Below are positions 47,475 to 60,223 of a DNA stretch of 64,000 nt, piece by piece. Position numbers and translations under genes: made by a program. Each line of letters starts with the position of its first letter. The first letter of the stretch is position 1. The notes under the pieces were generated by a model. It saw nothing but the letters and a program-made list of their open reading frames with translations, was not told the origin of the DNA and searched no databases. The stretch comes from Lysobacter oculi. GTDB taxonomy: Bacteria; Pseudomonadota; Gammaproteobacteria; Xanthomonadales; Xanthomonadaceae. Location: assembly GCF_003293695.1 (NCBI RefSeq), contig NZ_CP029556.1, positions 630,001 to 694,000 on the forward strand. Direction: 5' to 3'.

Positions 47475-49061
47475 ATGTCGATGATGGCCGCTGATTGGCG
47501 CGTTTCGCTGAAATTGTCCCTGTCCGTTTCGATGCTGGGCTTGATGTTGCTCCCCCCGGCCGCGCACGCGCAGCGCCTGTCGCGCGCCGCCACCGCCGTG
47601 CTGGAGCAGGCCCGCGCCGCCGAAGCCCGCTTCAAGTCCGCGCAGGATGCCGACCAGCAGGATGCCGCCGTCACCGCGATGGAAAAGCTGATGGCCGACT
47701 GCGGCCGCCAGAAGGGCTGCCCCATCGACCAGCTCATGCCGATCTACAAGCAGATGCTGCAGCCGCAGTCCGTCGCCGCGGGCGAGGACGACGAGGGTGA
47801 CGAGGACGAGAACCCGATCAACATCGCCGGTGATGCCGTCCCCGACACCGCCACCGCAGACGCGCTGCTGGACGAGCGCAACAAGCGCTTCGTGCAGATG
47901 GTGCAGTTCAACCCGGCGGTGCAGGCCGGCATCCGCCGCTGGCTGACCGACATGCGCCCGCAGCTGATGGACAGCTACGTCAATTACCAGTTCCTGCGCC
48001 CGTCGATGGCGCCGGCCTTCCAGCGCGCCGGCCTGCCGGAGGCGCTGCTGTTCGGGATCATGGCCAAGGAGTCGAACGGCAAGGTGCATGCGGGTTCGCG
48101 CGCCGGGGCGGTCGGCCCGCTGCAGTTCATGCCGGCCACCGGCCGCCGCTTCGGGCTGGGCGATGACGGCACCGGCTTCGACACCCGCTACGACCCGGCG
48201 CGTTCCTCGCAGGCCGCCGCTGCCTATCTGCAGGAGCGCTACGCGCAGCTCAACAACAGCATCGAGATGTCGCTGGCTGCCTACAACGGCGGCGAAGGCC
48301 GGGCACTGCGCGTGTTCCAGTCCAGCGGTGGCCGCAACTTCTGGGACGTGAGCGTGTACGACCAGTTCCCGGCCGAAACCAAGGACTACGTGCCGATGGT
48401 GATCGCCGCCGCCTGGCTGTACCTGCACCCGTCCGACTACGGCCTGCGCTTCCCGCGCACCTGGGGTGCCGGGCGTCCGGCGCAGATCCAGCTCAAGCGC
48501 TCGACCACGCTCAACGAGCTCGGCATCTGCCTCGGCAACGCGCGCGGCACCGATGGCTACCTGCGCGCGCTCCGCAACCTCAATCCGCGCCTGACCCCGA
48601 GCGGCTGGCTGCCGCAGGGCGGCATCATCAACGCCACTTCCACCATTTCCACGCTCTACAACCGCTATTGCGTGAACGGCAAGCGCGCCGACATCGCCCG
48701 CCAGCTGATCAACAGCGACGTCAGCAGCGCACTGGTGCGCGTGGGCCCGCTGGTCACGGCCACGCCCGCAGCGCCCGCCAGCGCTGATGGCTCCGTGCCC
48801 GATGCACCGGCGACCGTGGTGCCGGCCAATCCGGCGACCCGCGCGCAGGTGGTGACCCCGGCCAAACCCGCCGCCAAACCGGCGCCGGCCAAGCCCGCGC
48901 CCGCGAAAACCCACCGCGTCGGGAGCGGCGAAAACCTGACCGCCATCGCGCGCCGCTACCAGTGCGACATGAAACTGCTGATCAGCGCCAACAACCTGGA
49001 CGCGCCGCGTTACGCGATCCGCCCCGGCCAGGTGCTCAAGCTGGAAGGCTGCGGCAAGTAA
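47475..49061 (+). CDS. Lytic transglycosylase with C-terminal LysM (MltD-like)
   Basis: A periplasmic murein lytic transglycosylase of 528 residues. The signal peptide is around LSLSVSMLGLMLLPPAAHAQ. An acidic segment follows (GEDDEGDEDENP), then the SLT domain: LLFGIMAKESNGKVHAGSRA with catalytic Glu near residue 199, AVGPLQFMPATGRRFGLGDD, and MSLAAYNGGEGRALRVF. After a Pro/Ala linker the C-terminal LysM reads HRVGSGENLTAIARRYQCD. MltD usually has two LysM copies; here only one is clear. Start candidates are ATG 47475, 47481 and 47484; upstream GTG at 47442 is less likely. Confidence 0.9.
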   Translation: MSMMAADWRVSLKLSLSVSMLGLMLLPPAAHAQRLSRAATAVLEQARAAEARFKSAQDADQQDAAVTAMEKLMADCGRQKGCPIDQLMPIYKQMLQPQSVAAGEDDEGDEDENPINIAGDAVPDTATADALLDERNKRFVQMVQFNPAVQAGIRRWLTDMRPQLMDSYVNYQFLRPSMAPAFQRAGLPEALLFGIMAKESNGKVHAGSRAGAVGPLQFMPATGRRFGLGDDGTGFDTRYDPARSSQAAAAYLQERYAQLNNSIEMSLAAYNGGEGRALRVFQSSGGRNFWDVSVYDQFPAETKDYVPMVIAAAWLYLHPSDYGLRFPRTWGAGRPAQIQLKRSTTLNELGICLGNARGTDGYLRALRNLNPRLTPSGWLPQGGIINATSTISTLYNRYCVNGKRADIARQLINSDVSSALVRVGPLVTATPAAPASADGSVPDAPATVVPANPATRAQVVTPAKPAAKPAPAKPAPAKTHRVGSGENLTAIARRYQCDMKLLISANNLDAPRYAIRPGQVLKLEGCGK

Positions 49062-49081
49062 GCGCCGTCAGGCCCTGAAAC

Positions 49082-49109
49082 GAAGAAGGCGGCCATGGCC
49101 GCCTTCTTC
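49082..49109. terminator. Perfect 28-bp palindrome between convergent genes (bidirectional terminator)
   Basis: GAAGAAGGCGGCC followed by its exact reverse complement around a central AT forms a 14-bp perfect stem with minimal loop. It lies 20 bp after the transglycosylase stop and 22 bp before the psd stop. Symmetry fits a terminator used from both sides, although the flanking T runs are short. Confidence 0.7.
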
Positions 49110-49131
49110 ATGTCGATGTCGATGCTGCGGC

Positions 49132-49980
49132 TCAGCGCGGCAGCAGGGTGGCGAGGCGTTCGCCCAGCCGTACCGGCGTCTCCGCCTTCAGGTTCGATGC
49201 CAGCTCGGCCACGCCCGGCGGCAGCAGGGTGATGACGGTGCTGCCGTAATTGAAGCGTGCCATCTCGGCGAAGCGCTTCAGGGTGATGTCGCGGTCGCGC
49301 CAGTCCTTGCGGGTGATGCGGTCGCCGTAGGCGGGGATTTCCTCGCCGCTCCAGACCGTTTCCACGCCGGACACCAGCAGCGCGCCGACCATCACCTGCA
49401 CCATCGGGCCGAAGGCGGTCTCGAAGTGGCAGACCAGCCGCTCGTTGCGGGCGAACAGGCGCGGCACCGAGGCCACCGCATCGGTACCCACCGAGAACAG
49501 CCGGCCCGGCACATGCACGGTTTCGACCAGGCGCCCGTCGCAGGGCATGTGGACGCGGTGGTAGTCGCGCGGGGACAGGTAGATGGTCGAGAACAGTCCG
49601 TCCGCGTAGACGGCAGCCGAAGCCGCATCGCCCAGCAATTCCGCGACGGTGAACGATTGCCCCTTGGCCTGGAAGATGCGCCCCTGCTCGATGCGCCCGC
49701 ACTGGCTGATGTGGCCGTCGGCGGGCATCAGCAGGGCGCGCGGATCGGGATCGGGCATGCGCACGCCGGCCCGCAGCTCGCGGGTGAAGAAGGCATTGAA
49801 ACTGGGGTAGGCGGTGGGGTCCGGCTGCGCCGCCTCGCCCATGTCCACGCCGAACTTGGCGATGACGGTGTCGATGACGCGCTGCTTGAGCGCCGGGTTG
49901 GTCGAATACGCCAGCCGCCGCGCCAGCGACGACAGCAGCCGGTGCGGCAGCACATAGGTCAGCGCGGTGAGCGGGCTCAC
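49132..49980 (-). CDS. psd: Phosphatidylserine decarboxylase proenzyme
   Basis: Psd converts phosphatidylserine to phosphatidylethanolamine at the inner membrane. It is a pyruvoyl enzyme made by cleavage before the Ser of the GST motif, here [14 protein letters not shown] with Ser247. The 282-residue protein also has [35 protein letters not shown] and [18 protein letters not shown]. The usual LGST is YGST in this protein, a mild variant. Its start overlaps the stop of the SCO gene by 4 bp (ATGA). Confidence 0.94.
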   Translation of the reverse strand: MSPLTALTYVLPHRLLSSLARRLAYSTNPALKQRVIDTVIAKFGVDMGEAAQPDPTAYPSFNAFFTRELRAGVRMPDPDPRALLMPADGHISQCGRIEQGRIFQAKGQSFTVAELLGDAASAAVYADGLFSTIYLSPRDYHRVHMPCDGRLVETVHVPGRLFSVGTDAVASVPRLFARNERLVCHFETAFGPMVQVMVGALLVSGVETVWSGEEIPAYGDRITRKDWRDRDITLKRFAEMARFNYGSTVITLLPPGVAELASNLKAETPVRLGERLATLLPR

Positions 49981-50621
49981 TTCCCGGCCTCGGTGAGCGC
50001 GATGAAATCGGCGGCGATCTTGGCCGGCTCGAACGGCGGCTGGATCACGCCCGACATCCGGCCCTGCGGATCGAGCACGGCCAGCGCGGCGGAATGGTCG
50101 ACGGCGTAGCGGTCCGGCTTCGACATGTCATCCGGCGGCTGCTTCATGAACACCAGCGACAGCCCGCGCGCGAAGTTGGCGAGTTCAGGCGCGGTGCCGG
50201 TGGCGGCGATCGTGTCCGGATGGAAGGCGTGCGCGTAGCGGCCGACGATCTCCGGCGTGTCGCGCTCCGGGTCCACCGAGACAAACAGCACGCGCGGGCG
50301 GCTCGCGGCCGGCAGCTTCTCCCACGCCTGCTGCGCCTGCTTGAGCTGGGAGAGGGTGGTGGGGCAGACATCCGGGCAATGGGTGAAGCCGACGAAGACC
50401 AGCGTCCAGTGGCCCTGGATGGATTCATTGGTCAGCGGCTGGCCGTCATCGCGGATTAGCTGGAAGGGCGGAATGGCGCGCGGCGCATCGAAGCGCTTCA
50501 TCGACTGCAGTGCCGGGCCGGCCACGGGGGCGCCTGCGCCGGGGAAGAAACGCCAGCCGACCAGCAGGCCGGCGAAGGCCGCGGCGATGGCGAGGACGAT
50601 GAGCGTGCTGCGGTTGAACAT
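49977..50621 (-). CDS. SCO-family copper chaperone (cytochrome oxidase assembly)
   Basis: A 214-residue membrane-anchored thioredoxin-like protein that helps insert copper into cytochrome c oxidase CuA. It has an N-terminal anchor ([17 protein letters not shown]), the copper-binding [13 protein letters not shown] (Cys82 and Cys86), [19 protein letters not shown], and the third ligand His in [16 protein letters not shown]. The ATG at 50621 fits the signal anchor; the open frame extends further upstream without similarity. It is the first gene of a two-gene unit with psd. Confidence 0.9.
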   Translation of the reverse strand: MFNRSTLIVLAIAAAFAGLLVGWRFFPGAGAPVAGPALQSMKRFDAPRAIPPFQLIRDDGQPLTNESIQGHWTLVFVGFTHCPDVCPTTLSQLKQAQQAWEKLPAASRPRVLFVSVDPERDTPEIVGRYAHAFHPDTIAATGTAPELANFARGLSLVFMKQPPDDMSKPDRYAVDHSAALAVLDPQGRMSGVIQPPFEPAKIAADFIALTEAGK

Positions 50622-50700
50622 GGCGATTCCGGCTTGAAAACCCGGCCATGATAGCGGGCCGCCGCTATACTCCCTGCCGATTCCAGCGAGCCCCGCCCAC

Positions 50701-51630
50701 GTGAACCTTGATGCCACGCGCGAGCTGCGCACCCTGATCGATTTCATCCGCTACGGCGCCAGCCGCTTCAACGCCGCCGGGCTGACCTTCGGCCACAGCT
50801 TCGACAATGCGCTGGACGAGGCCACCCAGCTGGTCCTGCACGCGCTGCACATGCCGCACGACCTGTCGCCGGTGTATGGCGCATCGCGGTTGGTGGAAGA
50901 GGAAAAGCAGGCGATCCTCGACCTGTTCCGCCGCCGCATCGACGAGCGCATCCCGGCTGCCTACCTGACCGGCGAGGCCTGGTTCGCCGGCCTGTCGTTC
51001 AAGTCCGATCCGCGTGCGCTGGTGCCGCGTTCGCCGATCGCGGAGTTGATCGAATCCGGCTTCGAGCCGTGGCTCGGCGGCCGTGAAGTCACCCGCGCCC
51101 TCGACATCTGCACCGGCTCCGGCTGCATCGCCATCGCCATGGCGCATTACAACCCGGATTGGCTGGTGGATGGCGTCGATATCAGCGACGAAGCGCTGTC
51201 GCTGGCCGAGGAAAACAAGACGCGGCTGATGGCCGACAACGTGCGCTTCCTCAAGTCGGACCTGATGGGCGCGCTGGCCGGCGAGAAGTACGAACTGATC
51301 GTCACCAATCCGCCCTACGTCACCCACGCCGAAACCGACGCGTTGCCCGCCGAATACGCGCACGAACCGGAACTCGGCCTGCGTGCGGGCGATGACGGTC
51401 TGGACCTTGCGCTGAAGATCCTGCGCGACGCGCCCGACCACCTGACCGACGAAGGCCTGCTGATCTGCGAAGTGGGCGAGGCCGAGCACGCGCTGGTCGA
51501 ACTGCTGCCGGAACTGCCGCTGGCGTGGATCGAGTTCAAGGTCGGGCAGATGGGCATCTTCGTGGTCGAGCGGGCCGATCTCGTCGCCCACCACGCGCGC
51601 ATCGCCGAACTGGCCGCCGCGCGCGGATGA
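50701..51630 (+). CDS. prmB: 50S ribosomal protein L3 glutamine N5-methyltransferase
   Basis: PrmB uses SAM to methylate Gln150 of ribosomal protein L3. The 309-residue protein has a helical N-terminal domain, the SAM-binding [36 protein letters not shown], and the catalytic [16 protein letters not shown] (NPPY). [24 protein letters not shown] sequence follows. The start is the GTG at 50701; there is no ATG nearby. A TATACT element at 50666-50671 may be its -10. The stop overlaps the aroC ATG as ATGA, the same order as in pseudomonads. Confidence 0.93.
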   Translation: MNLDATRELRTLIDFIRYGASRFNAAGLTFGHSFDNALDEATQLVLHALHMPHDLSPVYGASRLVEEEKQAILDLFRRRIDERIPAAYLTGEAWFAGLSFKSDPRALVPRSPIAELIESGFEPWLGGREVTRALDICTGSGCIAIAMAHYNPDWLVDGVDISDEALSLAEENKTRLMADNVRFLKSDLMGALAGEKYELIVTNPPYVTHAETDALPAEYAHEPELGLRAGDDGLDLALKILRDAPDHLTDEGLLICEVGEAEHALVELLPELPLAWIEFKVGQMGIFVVERADLVAHHARIAELAAARG

Positions 51631-52709
51631 ACAGCTTCGGCCGGCTGCTGCGGGTCACCACCTTCGGGGAATCGCACGGCCCGGCCATCGGTTGCGTCAT
51701 CGACGGCTGCCCGCCGGGCCTCGCCATCGCGCCTCAGGATTTCGCCCGCGACCTGGAGCGCCGCGCGACCGGCCGCAGCCGCCACACCTCGCAGCGCCAT
51801 GAGGCGGATGAAATCGAAATCCTCTCCGGCGTGTACGAAGGCCTGACCACCGGCACGCCGATCGCCTTGCTGATCCGCAACACCGACGCGCGCAGCAAGG
51901 ACTACGCGGCGATCGGGTCGCAGTTCCGCCCGGGCCACGCCGATTACACCTACTGGCAGAAGTACGGCCTGCGCGATCCGCGCGGCGGCGGCCGTTCCAG
52001 CGCCCGCGAGACCACGATGCGGGTGGCCGCCGGCGTCATCGCCAAGAAGTGGCTGGCCGAACGCTTCGGCGTGACGGTGCGCGGGCATCTGGCGCAGATC
52101 GGCGACATCGTGCCGCGTTCGCATGACTGGGCGGCGGTCGAGGCCAATTCCTTCTTCTGGCCGGATGCCGCGCAGGCTGCCGAGCTCGAAACCTTCATGG
52201 ATGCGCTGCGCAAGTCCGGCGATTCGGTTGGCGCGAAAATCGTGGTCGAAGCCGAAGGCGTGCCGCCGGGTTGGGGCGAGCCGGTCTACGGCAAGTTGAG
52301 CGCGGAAATCGGTGCGGCGATGTTGTCGATCAACGCGGTGAAAGGCGTGGAGATCGGCGACGGTTTCGACAGCGTGGCGCAGGCCGGCAGCCAGCATCGC
52401 GACCTGATGCGCCGCGACGGCTTCGAAAGCAACCACGCGGGCGGCATCCTCGGTGGCATTTCCACCGGCCAGCCGATCCGCGTCGCGGTCGCTTTCAAGC
52501 CCACCTCCAGCCTGCGCTTGCCGGCGCCGACGCTCGATGTCGAAGGCAACGAAGTGGACGTCATCACCACCGGCCGTCACGACCCCTGCGTCGGCATCCG
52601 CGCCACGCCGATCTGCGAAGCGATGCTGGCGCTGGTGCTGATGGACCAGGCGCTGCGGCATCGCGCGCAATGCGGCGACGTCGGCGATGTCACGCCGAGG
52701 ATCGCCTGA
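51627..52709 (+). CDS. aroC: Chorismate synthase
   Basis: AroC is the last enzyme of the shikimate pathway, converting EPSP to chorismate with reduced FMN. The 360-residue protein has the three PROSITE-type signatures: [33 protein letters not shown] (with RDPRGGG before it), and [17 protein letters not shown] near the C-terminus. [18 protein letters not shown] is the flavin site. It starts in the stop codon of prmB (ATGA). Chorismate feeds the trp genes encoded 4 kb downstream. The 120-bp gap after it precedes asd. Confidence 0.96.
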   Translation: MNSFGRLLRVTTFGESHGPAIGCVIDGCPPGLAIAPQDFARDLERRATGRSRHTSQRHEADEIEILSGVYEGLTTGTPIALLIRNTDARSKDYAAIGSQFRPGHADYTYWQKYGLRDPRGGGRSSARETTMRVAAGVIAKKWLAERFGVTVRGHLAQIGDIVPRSHDWAAVEANSFFWPDAAQAAELETFMDALRKSGDSVGAKIVVEAEGVPPGWGEPVYGKLSAEIGAAMLSINAVKGVEIGDGFDSVAQAGSQHRDLMRRDGFESNHAGGILGGISTGQPIRVAVAFKPTSSLRLPAPTLDVEGNEVDVITTGRHDPCVGIRATPICEAMLALVLMDQALRHRAQCGDVGDVTPRIA

Positions 52710-52829
52710 TGCGCTTCTTCTTCATGCACCGGAACTGCGGGCGAAAACGCGGCGGCCGCCGTTGAAACGGCAGCCATCCATCGACGCGCGCCGGGCGCGC
52801 ATCCCGCACGAACACCCAAGGAAAACCCC

Positions 52830-53849
52830 ATGAATACCAAGAAGTTGAAGGTCGCCGTGGTCGGCGCCACCGGCGCGGTCGGCGAGACCATGCTGTCGAT
52901 CCTGGCCGAGCGCCGTTTCCCGGCTTCGGAAATCATCGCGCTGGCCAGCGAGCGCTCCGTCGGCACCGACGTGATGTACGGCGACGAGGAGATCGAGGTG
53001 CAGGACCTGGCCAAGTTCGACCCGGCCGGCATCGACATCGCGCTGTTCTCGGCCGGCGGCAGCATCAGCAAGGAATACGCGCCGAAGTTCGCGGCGGCGG
53101 GCGCGGTCGTCATCGACAACTCCTCGGCCTTCCGCTACGACGACGATGTGCCGCTGGTGGTCAGCGAAGTGAACCCGGAAGCGGCGAAGAACCGCCCGCG
53201 CGGCATCATCGCCAACCCCAACTGCTCGACCATGCAGATGGTGGTGGCGCTCAAGCCCATCTTCGATGCGGCCGGCATCACCCGCATCAACGTGGCGACC
53301 TACCAGTCCACCTCGGGCGCGGGCCGCAGCGGCATGGAGGAACTCGGCAAGCAGACCGCCGAACTGCTCAACTTCCAGTCGCCGGAGCCGAAGAAGTTCC
53401 AGGTGCAGATCGCCTTCAACCTGATCCCGCAGATCGACGATTTCCTCGACAACGGCTACACCAAAGAGGAAATGAAGCTGGTCTGGGAGACCCGCAAGAT
53501 CCTCGGCGACGACAGCATCCAGGTGAACCCGACCGCGGTGCGCGTGCCGGTGTTCTACGGCCATTCCGAAGCCGTGAACGTGGAGACCAAGAACAAGCTC
53601 AGCGCCGACGACGTGCGCGCCCTGCTGGCCGCCGCGCCGGGCGTGGAAGTGGTCGATGACCGCGTGCCGGGCGGCTACCCGACGCCGGTCACCCATGCCT
53701 CCGGCAACGATGCCGTTTACGTCGGCCGTATCCGCGAGGACGCATCGCATCCGTCGGCCATCAACCTGTGGATCGTCTCCGACAACATCCGCAAGGGCGC
53801 GGCGCTGAACGCGGTGCAGATCGCGGAACTCGTTGCCTCCGGGGGCTGA
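52830..53849 (+). CDS. asd: Aspartate-semialdehyde dehydrogenase
   Basis: Asd reduces aspartyl phosphate to aspartate semialdehyde, the branch point for lysine, DAP, threonine and methionine. The 339-residue protein has the NADP-binding VVGATGAVGETMLSILAERR, SAGGSISKEYAPKFAAAGAV, the catalytic Cys132 in ANPNCSTMQMVVALKP, and STSGAGRSGMEELGKQ. GHSEAVNVETK carries the catalytic His. It feeds DapA, encoded at 15.8 kb. The AAGGAAAACCCC site precedes the ATG at 52830. fimV follows after 22 bp, as in Pseudomonas. Confidence 0.96.
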   Translation: MNTKKLKVAVVGATGAVGETMLSILAERRFPASEIIALASERSVGTDVMYGDEEIEVQDLAKFDPAGIDIALFSAGGSISKEYAPKFAAAGAVVIDNSSAFRYDDDVPLVVSEVNPEAAKNRPRGIIANPNCSTMQMVVALKPIFDAAGITRINVATYQSTSGAGRSGMEELGKQTAELLNFQSPEPKKFQVQIAFNLIPQIDDFLDNGYTKEEMKLVWETRKILGDDSIQVNPTAVRVPVFYGHSEAVNVETKNKLSADDVRALLAAAPGVEVVDDRVPGGYPTPVTHASGNDAVYVGRIREDASHPSAINLWIVSDNIRKGAALNAVQIAELVASGG

Positions 53850-53871
53850 ACGCCGCTAGAGTCCAGTCCAC

Positions 53872-55788
53872 ATGAAGAAAATCCTGCAAGCGATTGTCCT
53901 GACGATGCTTCTGGCGCTCGCCGCCGCGCCCGCCTGGGCGCTCGGGCTGGGCCAGCTGCAGTTGAAGTCGAAGCTGGGCGAACCGCTGCTGGCGGAGATC
54001 CCGGTGATCTCGGCCGACCCGATGGAGCTGCAGGATCTCGAAGCCCGGCTCGCCGCGCCCGAGACCTTCCTGCGCGTGGGCCTGCCGCTGCCGGACAAGA
54101 TGGTCTCCGACCTGAAGTTCGCGCTGGCCTATGACGCCGCCGGCAAGCCGCTGATCCGCGTCACCAGCCCCGGCCCGGTGGCGATGCCGATGCTGACCTT
54201 CCTGCTGGAGGTCGATTGGGGCGAGGGCCGGCTGGTCCGCGAATACTCCGTGCTCCTGGCCGAACCCGATGCCGTGGCCGCCGCCACCCAGCCCACCATC
54301 GAAGCGCCGGTGGCCGCGCCGTCCAACACCATCGTGCGGGATGCGGAGCCGGTCGCCACCACGCCGATGCCGGCCCCGGCCCCGGTGCGCCCGACGCCTG
54401 TTCCCGCGCCCACGCCTGCACCGGTGGCGTCCGCGCCCGCACCGGCGCCGGTCGCCAACACCGGCAGCCGCACGGTCGCGCCCGGCGACACGCTGTCGGG
54501 CATCGCCGCCGAGCTGCGCGGCCCCGGCCAGTCGCTGGAATCGGTGATGGCTGCGCTGCTGCGCGCCAACCCGGACGCCTTCATCAACAACGATCCCAAT
54601 CTGCTGCGCCGTGGCGCCACGCTCGCCGCGCCGGATGCCGCCGCCATCGCCCAGGCCGGGCAGGACGGCAGCGCTCGTGCCCTGCAATCGCAGGTCGCCG
54701 GCTGGCGCAGCAACCTGGGCCGCAGCCGCGCCGCCGTGGATGTGGCGAGTGCCGCCAGCAATGCGCCGGCGCGCGTGGCCGCCCCGGTGGCCAAACCGCG
54801 TGCGGTCAGCGACGCGCGGCTTGAAATCATGCCGGCCTCGGCCAGCGCAACATCAGGCAAGGGCACCCGTTCCGGCAACGGGGGCGAAGGAGATGCGGAA
54901 ATGACCCAGCAACTGCAGGAAGCGCGCGAGACCATCGCCACCCGCGATGCGGAAGTGAACGAACTCAAGTCGCGCGTGGCGGAGCTGGAAAACCTGCAGA
55001 AGCAGCAGGCGCAACTGATCCAGATGAAGGACGGCCAGCTGGCGTCGGCCCAGCAGCAGCTCAACACGCGCCAGCAGGCCGAGCCGCAGCCTGCCGCGGC
55101 GGTCGCGGGCCAGCCGATGTGGATCTGGCTGCTGCCGCTGGCCGGCATCCTGCTGTCCGGGCTGGCGGTGAATGCCTGGCTGCGCCGCCGCAAGCCGGTG
55201 GCAGGCGAGGGCGATGCGCCCAGCTTCGCCAGCAAAAAGACCGTCCCGGCCGCGCCCAAGGCCGAGCCGCGCCTGAGCGACGAGATGGCCAACCTGTTCC
55301 CGGATGTGGACGAGGAAGAAGCGGCGGAAGCCGCCGGTACAGCTGTGGCTGGCACGCGCTCCGTCGCATCCACGCCTTTGCGCAAGCCTTCATGGGTCGG
55401 CGGGCAGGCCGCGCCGGAGCCGCCCTCGGCGCAGACCGTCGCGACTTCCGGCTGGAGCGTGCCGATCGTCGAGGACGGCGACAGCCTGTACCTGCGCAAG
55501 CCCGGCACCGAGAACGGCGCCCGCGCCGTGGACCCGGCCGCCGTGCCCAGCATCTCGCCCAACGACCCGCTGCCGCGCGAATTGACGCCGGGCAAGGGGG
55601 TGTTCGATGCGCCCGAGGCCGCCGATGCCATGGCCGATGACGCCGCTGAACGCATAGCGCTGGCCCGCACCTATTTCGAACTGGGCGATTTCGACACGGC
55701 CCGCGCGTTGCTGGGGCAGGTGATCGACGAAGGCGGCCACCACGCCGTCGAAGCGCGTCGCCTGCTGGAAGGCGACGGTCGCACGTGA
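53872..55788 (+). CDS. fimV: FimV/HubP-family polar scaffold protein
   Basis: FimV is an inner-membrane peptidoglycan-binding scaffold for type IV pilus function, twitching motility and pole organisation. The 638-residue protein has a signal peptide ([12 protein letters not shown]), the FimV N-terminal domain [20 protein letters not shown], a Pro/Ala linker, and a LysM region ([20 protein letters not shown]). A coiled coil follows (about 344-405, [20 protein letters not shown]), then one TM helix ([19 protein letters not shown]). The cytoplasmic tail is acidic and ends in a TPR-like FimV domain, [20 protein letters not shown]. The asd-fimV-truA order is conserved. Confidence 0.92.
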   Translation: MKKILQAIVLTMLLALAAAPAWALGLGQLQLKSKLGEPLLAEIPVISADPMELQDLEARLAAPETFLRVGLPLPDKMVSDLKFALAYDAAGKPLIRVTSPGPVAMPMLTFLLEVDWGEGRLVREYSVLLAEPDAVAAATQPTIEAPVAAPSNTIVRDAEPVATTPMPAPAPVRPTPVPAPTPAPVASAPAPAPVANTGSRTVAPGDTLSGIAAELRGPGQSLESVMAALLRANPDAFINNDPNLLRRGATLAAPDAAAIAQAGQDGSARALQSQVAGWRSNLGRSRAAVDVASAASNAPARVAAPVAKPRAVSDARLEIMPASASATSGKGTRSGNGGEGDAEMTQQLQEARETIATRDAEVNELKSRVAELENLQKQQAQLIQMKDGQLASAQQQLNTRQQAEPQPAAAVAGQPMWIWLLPLAGILLSGLAVNAWLRRRKPVAGEGDAPSFASKKTVPAAPKAEPRLSDEMANLFPDVDEEEAAEAAGTAVAGTRSVASTPLRKPSWVGGQAAPEPPSAQTVATSGWSVPIVEDGDSLYLRKPGTENGARAVDPAAVPSISPNDPLPRELTPGKGVFDAPEAADAMADDAAERIALARTYFELGDFDTARALLGQVIDEGGHHAVEARRLLEGDGRT

Positions 55789-55801
55789 CGGAGGGCGGCC
55801 G

Positions 55802-56587
55802 ATGACGCGCCATGCGCTCGGCATTGAATACGACGGCAGCCGATACCTGGGCTGGCAACGCCTCGGCGATGCCGGCACCACGCTGCAGCAGACGCTGGAA
55901 GACGCGATTTCCCGCGTCGCCAATACGCCGATCCAGACCACCTGCGCGGGCCGCACCGATGCCGGCGTGCATGCGCGCTGCCAGGTCGTCCATTTCGACA
56001 CGGATGTGCTGCGCGAGCCGCGTGCGTGGATGCTCGGTATCACCTCCAACCTGCCCAACGACATGGCGGTGACCTGGTGCGTGCCGGTGGCCGACGACTT
56101 CAGCGCCCGTTTCAGCGCACATGCAAGACGCTACCGCTACGAAATACTGAATCGTTCAGTGCGTCCCGCCTATCACCGTGCCTACATGGCGTGGGAGCGA
56201 CGATCATTGGATGTCGCGACTATGCACGAAGCCGCGCAGTCACTGGTCGGCGAGCATGATTTCTCCGCATTCCGCACCGTGCATTGCCAGGCCGCCCACG
56301 CACGCCGCGAAGTCCAGGAAATCAGCGTGACGCGCAACGGAGATGTCGTGGTGGTCGAAATCCAGGCGAATGCCTTCCTGCACCACATGGTGCGCAACAT
56401 CGTGGGTTCGTTGATTCCGGTGGGCTGCGGCGAACGCGCCCCCGCGTGGATCGCGGAACTGCTCGCCGGCCGCGACCGCACCGTGGCCGGCCCGACCGCG
56501 CCCTCCGCCGGCCTGACCTTCCTGCATCCCATCTACGCGTCCGAATGGAACCTGCCGGCCGTCGTCACCGCGGGCGGCCACGCATGA
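55802..56587 (+). CDS. truA: tRNA pseudouridine(38-40) synthase
   Basis: TruA makes pseudouridine at tRNA positions 38-40 in the anticodon arm. The 261-residue protein shows [14 protein letters not shown], the catalytic Asp53 in [47 protein letters not shown], and [17 protein letters not shown]. It starts 13 bp after fimV behind a GGAGGGCGG site. Codons 106-148 (about 56117-56245) are A/T-richer and use rare codons (AGA, ATA, TCA, CGA, ACT) unlike the rest of the gene. Its stop overlaps trpF by 4 bp. Confidence 0.95.
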   Translation: MTRHALGIEYDGSRYLGWQRLGDAGTTLQQTLEDAISRVANTPIQTTCAGRTDAGVHARCQVVHFDTDVLREPRAWMLGITSNLPNDMAVTWCVPVADDFSARFSAHARRYRYEILNRSVRPAYHRAYMAWERRSLDVATMHEAAQSLVGEHDFSAFRTVHCQAAHARREVQEISVTRNGDVVVVEIQANAFLHHMVRNIVGSLIPVGCGERAPAWIAELLAGRDRTVAGPTAPSAGLTFLHPIYASEWNLPAVVTAGGHA

Positions 56588-57217
56588 AGACCGCTTCCGT
56601 CCGTACCCGTGTCAAGTTCTGCGGCCTGACCCGCGCCGGCGACGTGCGCCTGGCCTGCGAACTGGGCGTCGATGCCATCGGCCTGGTGTTTGCCGAGAAC
56701 AGCCCGCGCCGCCTGCAGATCGAGGAATCGCGCGCGCTGCGGCAGGCCATCGCGCCGCTGGTCAATCTGGTCGCGCTGTTCAGCGACAACCCGCCGGAGC
56801 AGGTCCGCGAGATCGTGCGGCTGTTGCGCCCGGGCGCGCTGCAGTTCCATGGCAATGAGGAAGACGCCTTCTGCCGCAGCTTCGGCATCCCCTATATCAA
56901 GGCGGTGGCGATGGGCGATGGCACGTCCCCGGTCGATACCCGCGCCCTGCATGCGCGCTATCCGCACGCCGCCGCGCTGCTCTACGACAGCCATGTGCCG
57001 GGCGGTGCGGGTGGTGGCGGCAAACCCTTCGACTGGAAGCGGCTGCCGGGCGACAACACCAAACCGGTGATGGTCGCGGGTGGGCTGAACGCCACGAATG
57101 TCTACGACCTGATCACCCAGCGCGCACCGTGGGCGGTGGATGTCGCATCGGGCATCGAGTCGGCGCCCGGTATCAAGGATGGCGATAAGATGCGTGCCTT
57201 CGTCGCCGAGGTCCACC

Positions 57218-58485
<1,268 letters not shown>

Positions 58486-58489
<4 letters not shown>

Positions 58490-59304
58490 GCCGCCTCGAT
58501 GCCGCTTTCGCGCGGCTGCGCGCGACCGGCCGCAAGGCGCTGGTGCCCTTCGTCACCGCCGGCGATCCCGCGCTCGACGCCACCGTGCCGGTGATGCATG
58601 CGCTGGTTGAAGCGGGTGCCGACGCCATCGAACTGGGCGTGCCGTTTTCCGACCCGATGGCCGACGGCCCGGTGATCCAGAAGGCGTCCGAGCGCGCCAT
58701 CGCGCGCGGCGCCGGCCTCACCCACGCGCTGGAAAGCACGCGCGAATTCCGCCGCAACGATCCCGACACGCCGGTGGTGCTGATGGGCTATCTCAACCCC
58801 GTCGAGATCCGCGGCGCCGAAGCCTTCGCGGCGGAAGCGGCGGCCTGTGGCGTGGACGGCATGCTGCTGGTCGACCTGCCGCCGGAAGAGGCCGGTCCGT
58901 TCCGCGATGCCTTCCAGCGGCATGGCGTGGCGCTGATCTGGCTCGCATCGCCGACAACCGATGCGGCGCGGCTGACCATGCTGAACCAGCTGGCGGAGGG
59001 CTATCTCTACTACGTCAGCTACGCCGGCGTGACCGGCGCCGATCACCTGAGCACGGGCGAGGCCGGGGCGCGTCTGGCCTCGATCCGTGCCGGTTGCCCG
59101 GTGCCGGTGCTGGCCGGTTTCGGGATCAAGGATGCGGCCAGCGCCGCCGCGATGGCCGAAGCCGCTGATGGCGTGGTGGTCGGCAGCGCCCTGGTCGCGA
59201 CCCTGGCCGGCGCCGTGGATGCGCCCGAAGCCGCATCCCGCGCCCGTACTTTCCTGGCCCCGTTGCGTGCGGCGCTGGATGGTGAACGCAAGGCCGTGGG
59301 CTAA
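58486..59304 (+). CDS. trpA: Tryptophan synthase alpha chain
   Basis: TrpA cleaves indole-3-glycerol phosphate and passes indole to TrpB. The 272-residue TIM-barrel has [37 protein letters not shown] with the catalytic Glu and Asp, [16 protein letters not shown], and the phosphate-binding [16 protein letters not shown] region ([15 protein letters not shown]). [19 protein letters not shown] is the active-site loop. The GTG at 58486 overlaps the trpB stop by 4 bp; a longer upstream frame has no similarity. accD follows after 31 bp. Confidence 0.95.
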
Positions 59305-59335
59305 ACTGGCCCGCTGAAAACGCTGGATCGACACC

Positions 59336-60219
<884 letters not shown>

Positions 60220-60223
<4 letters not shown>

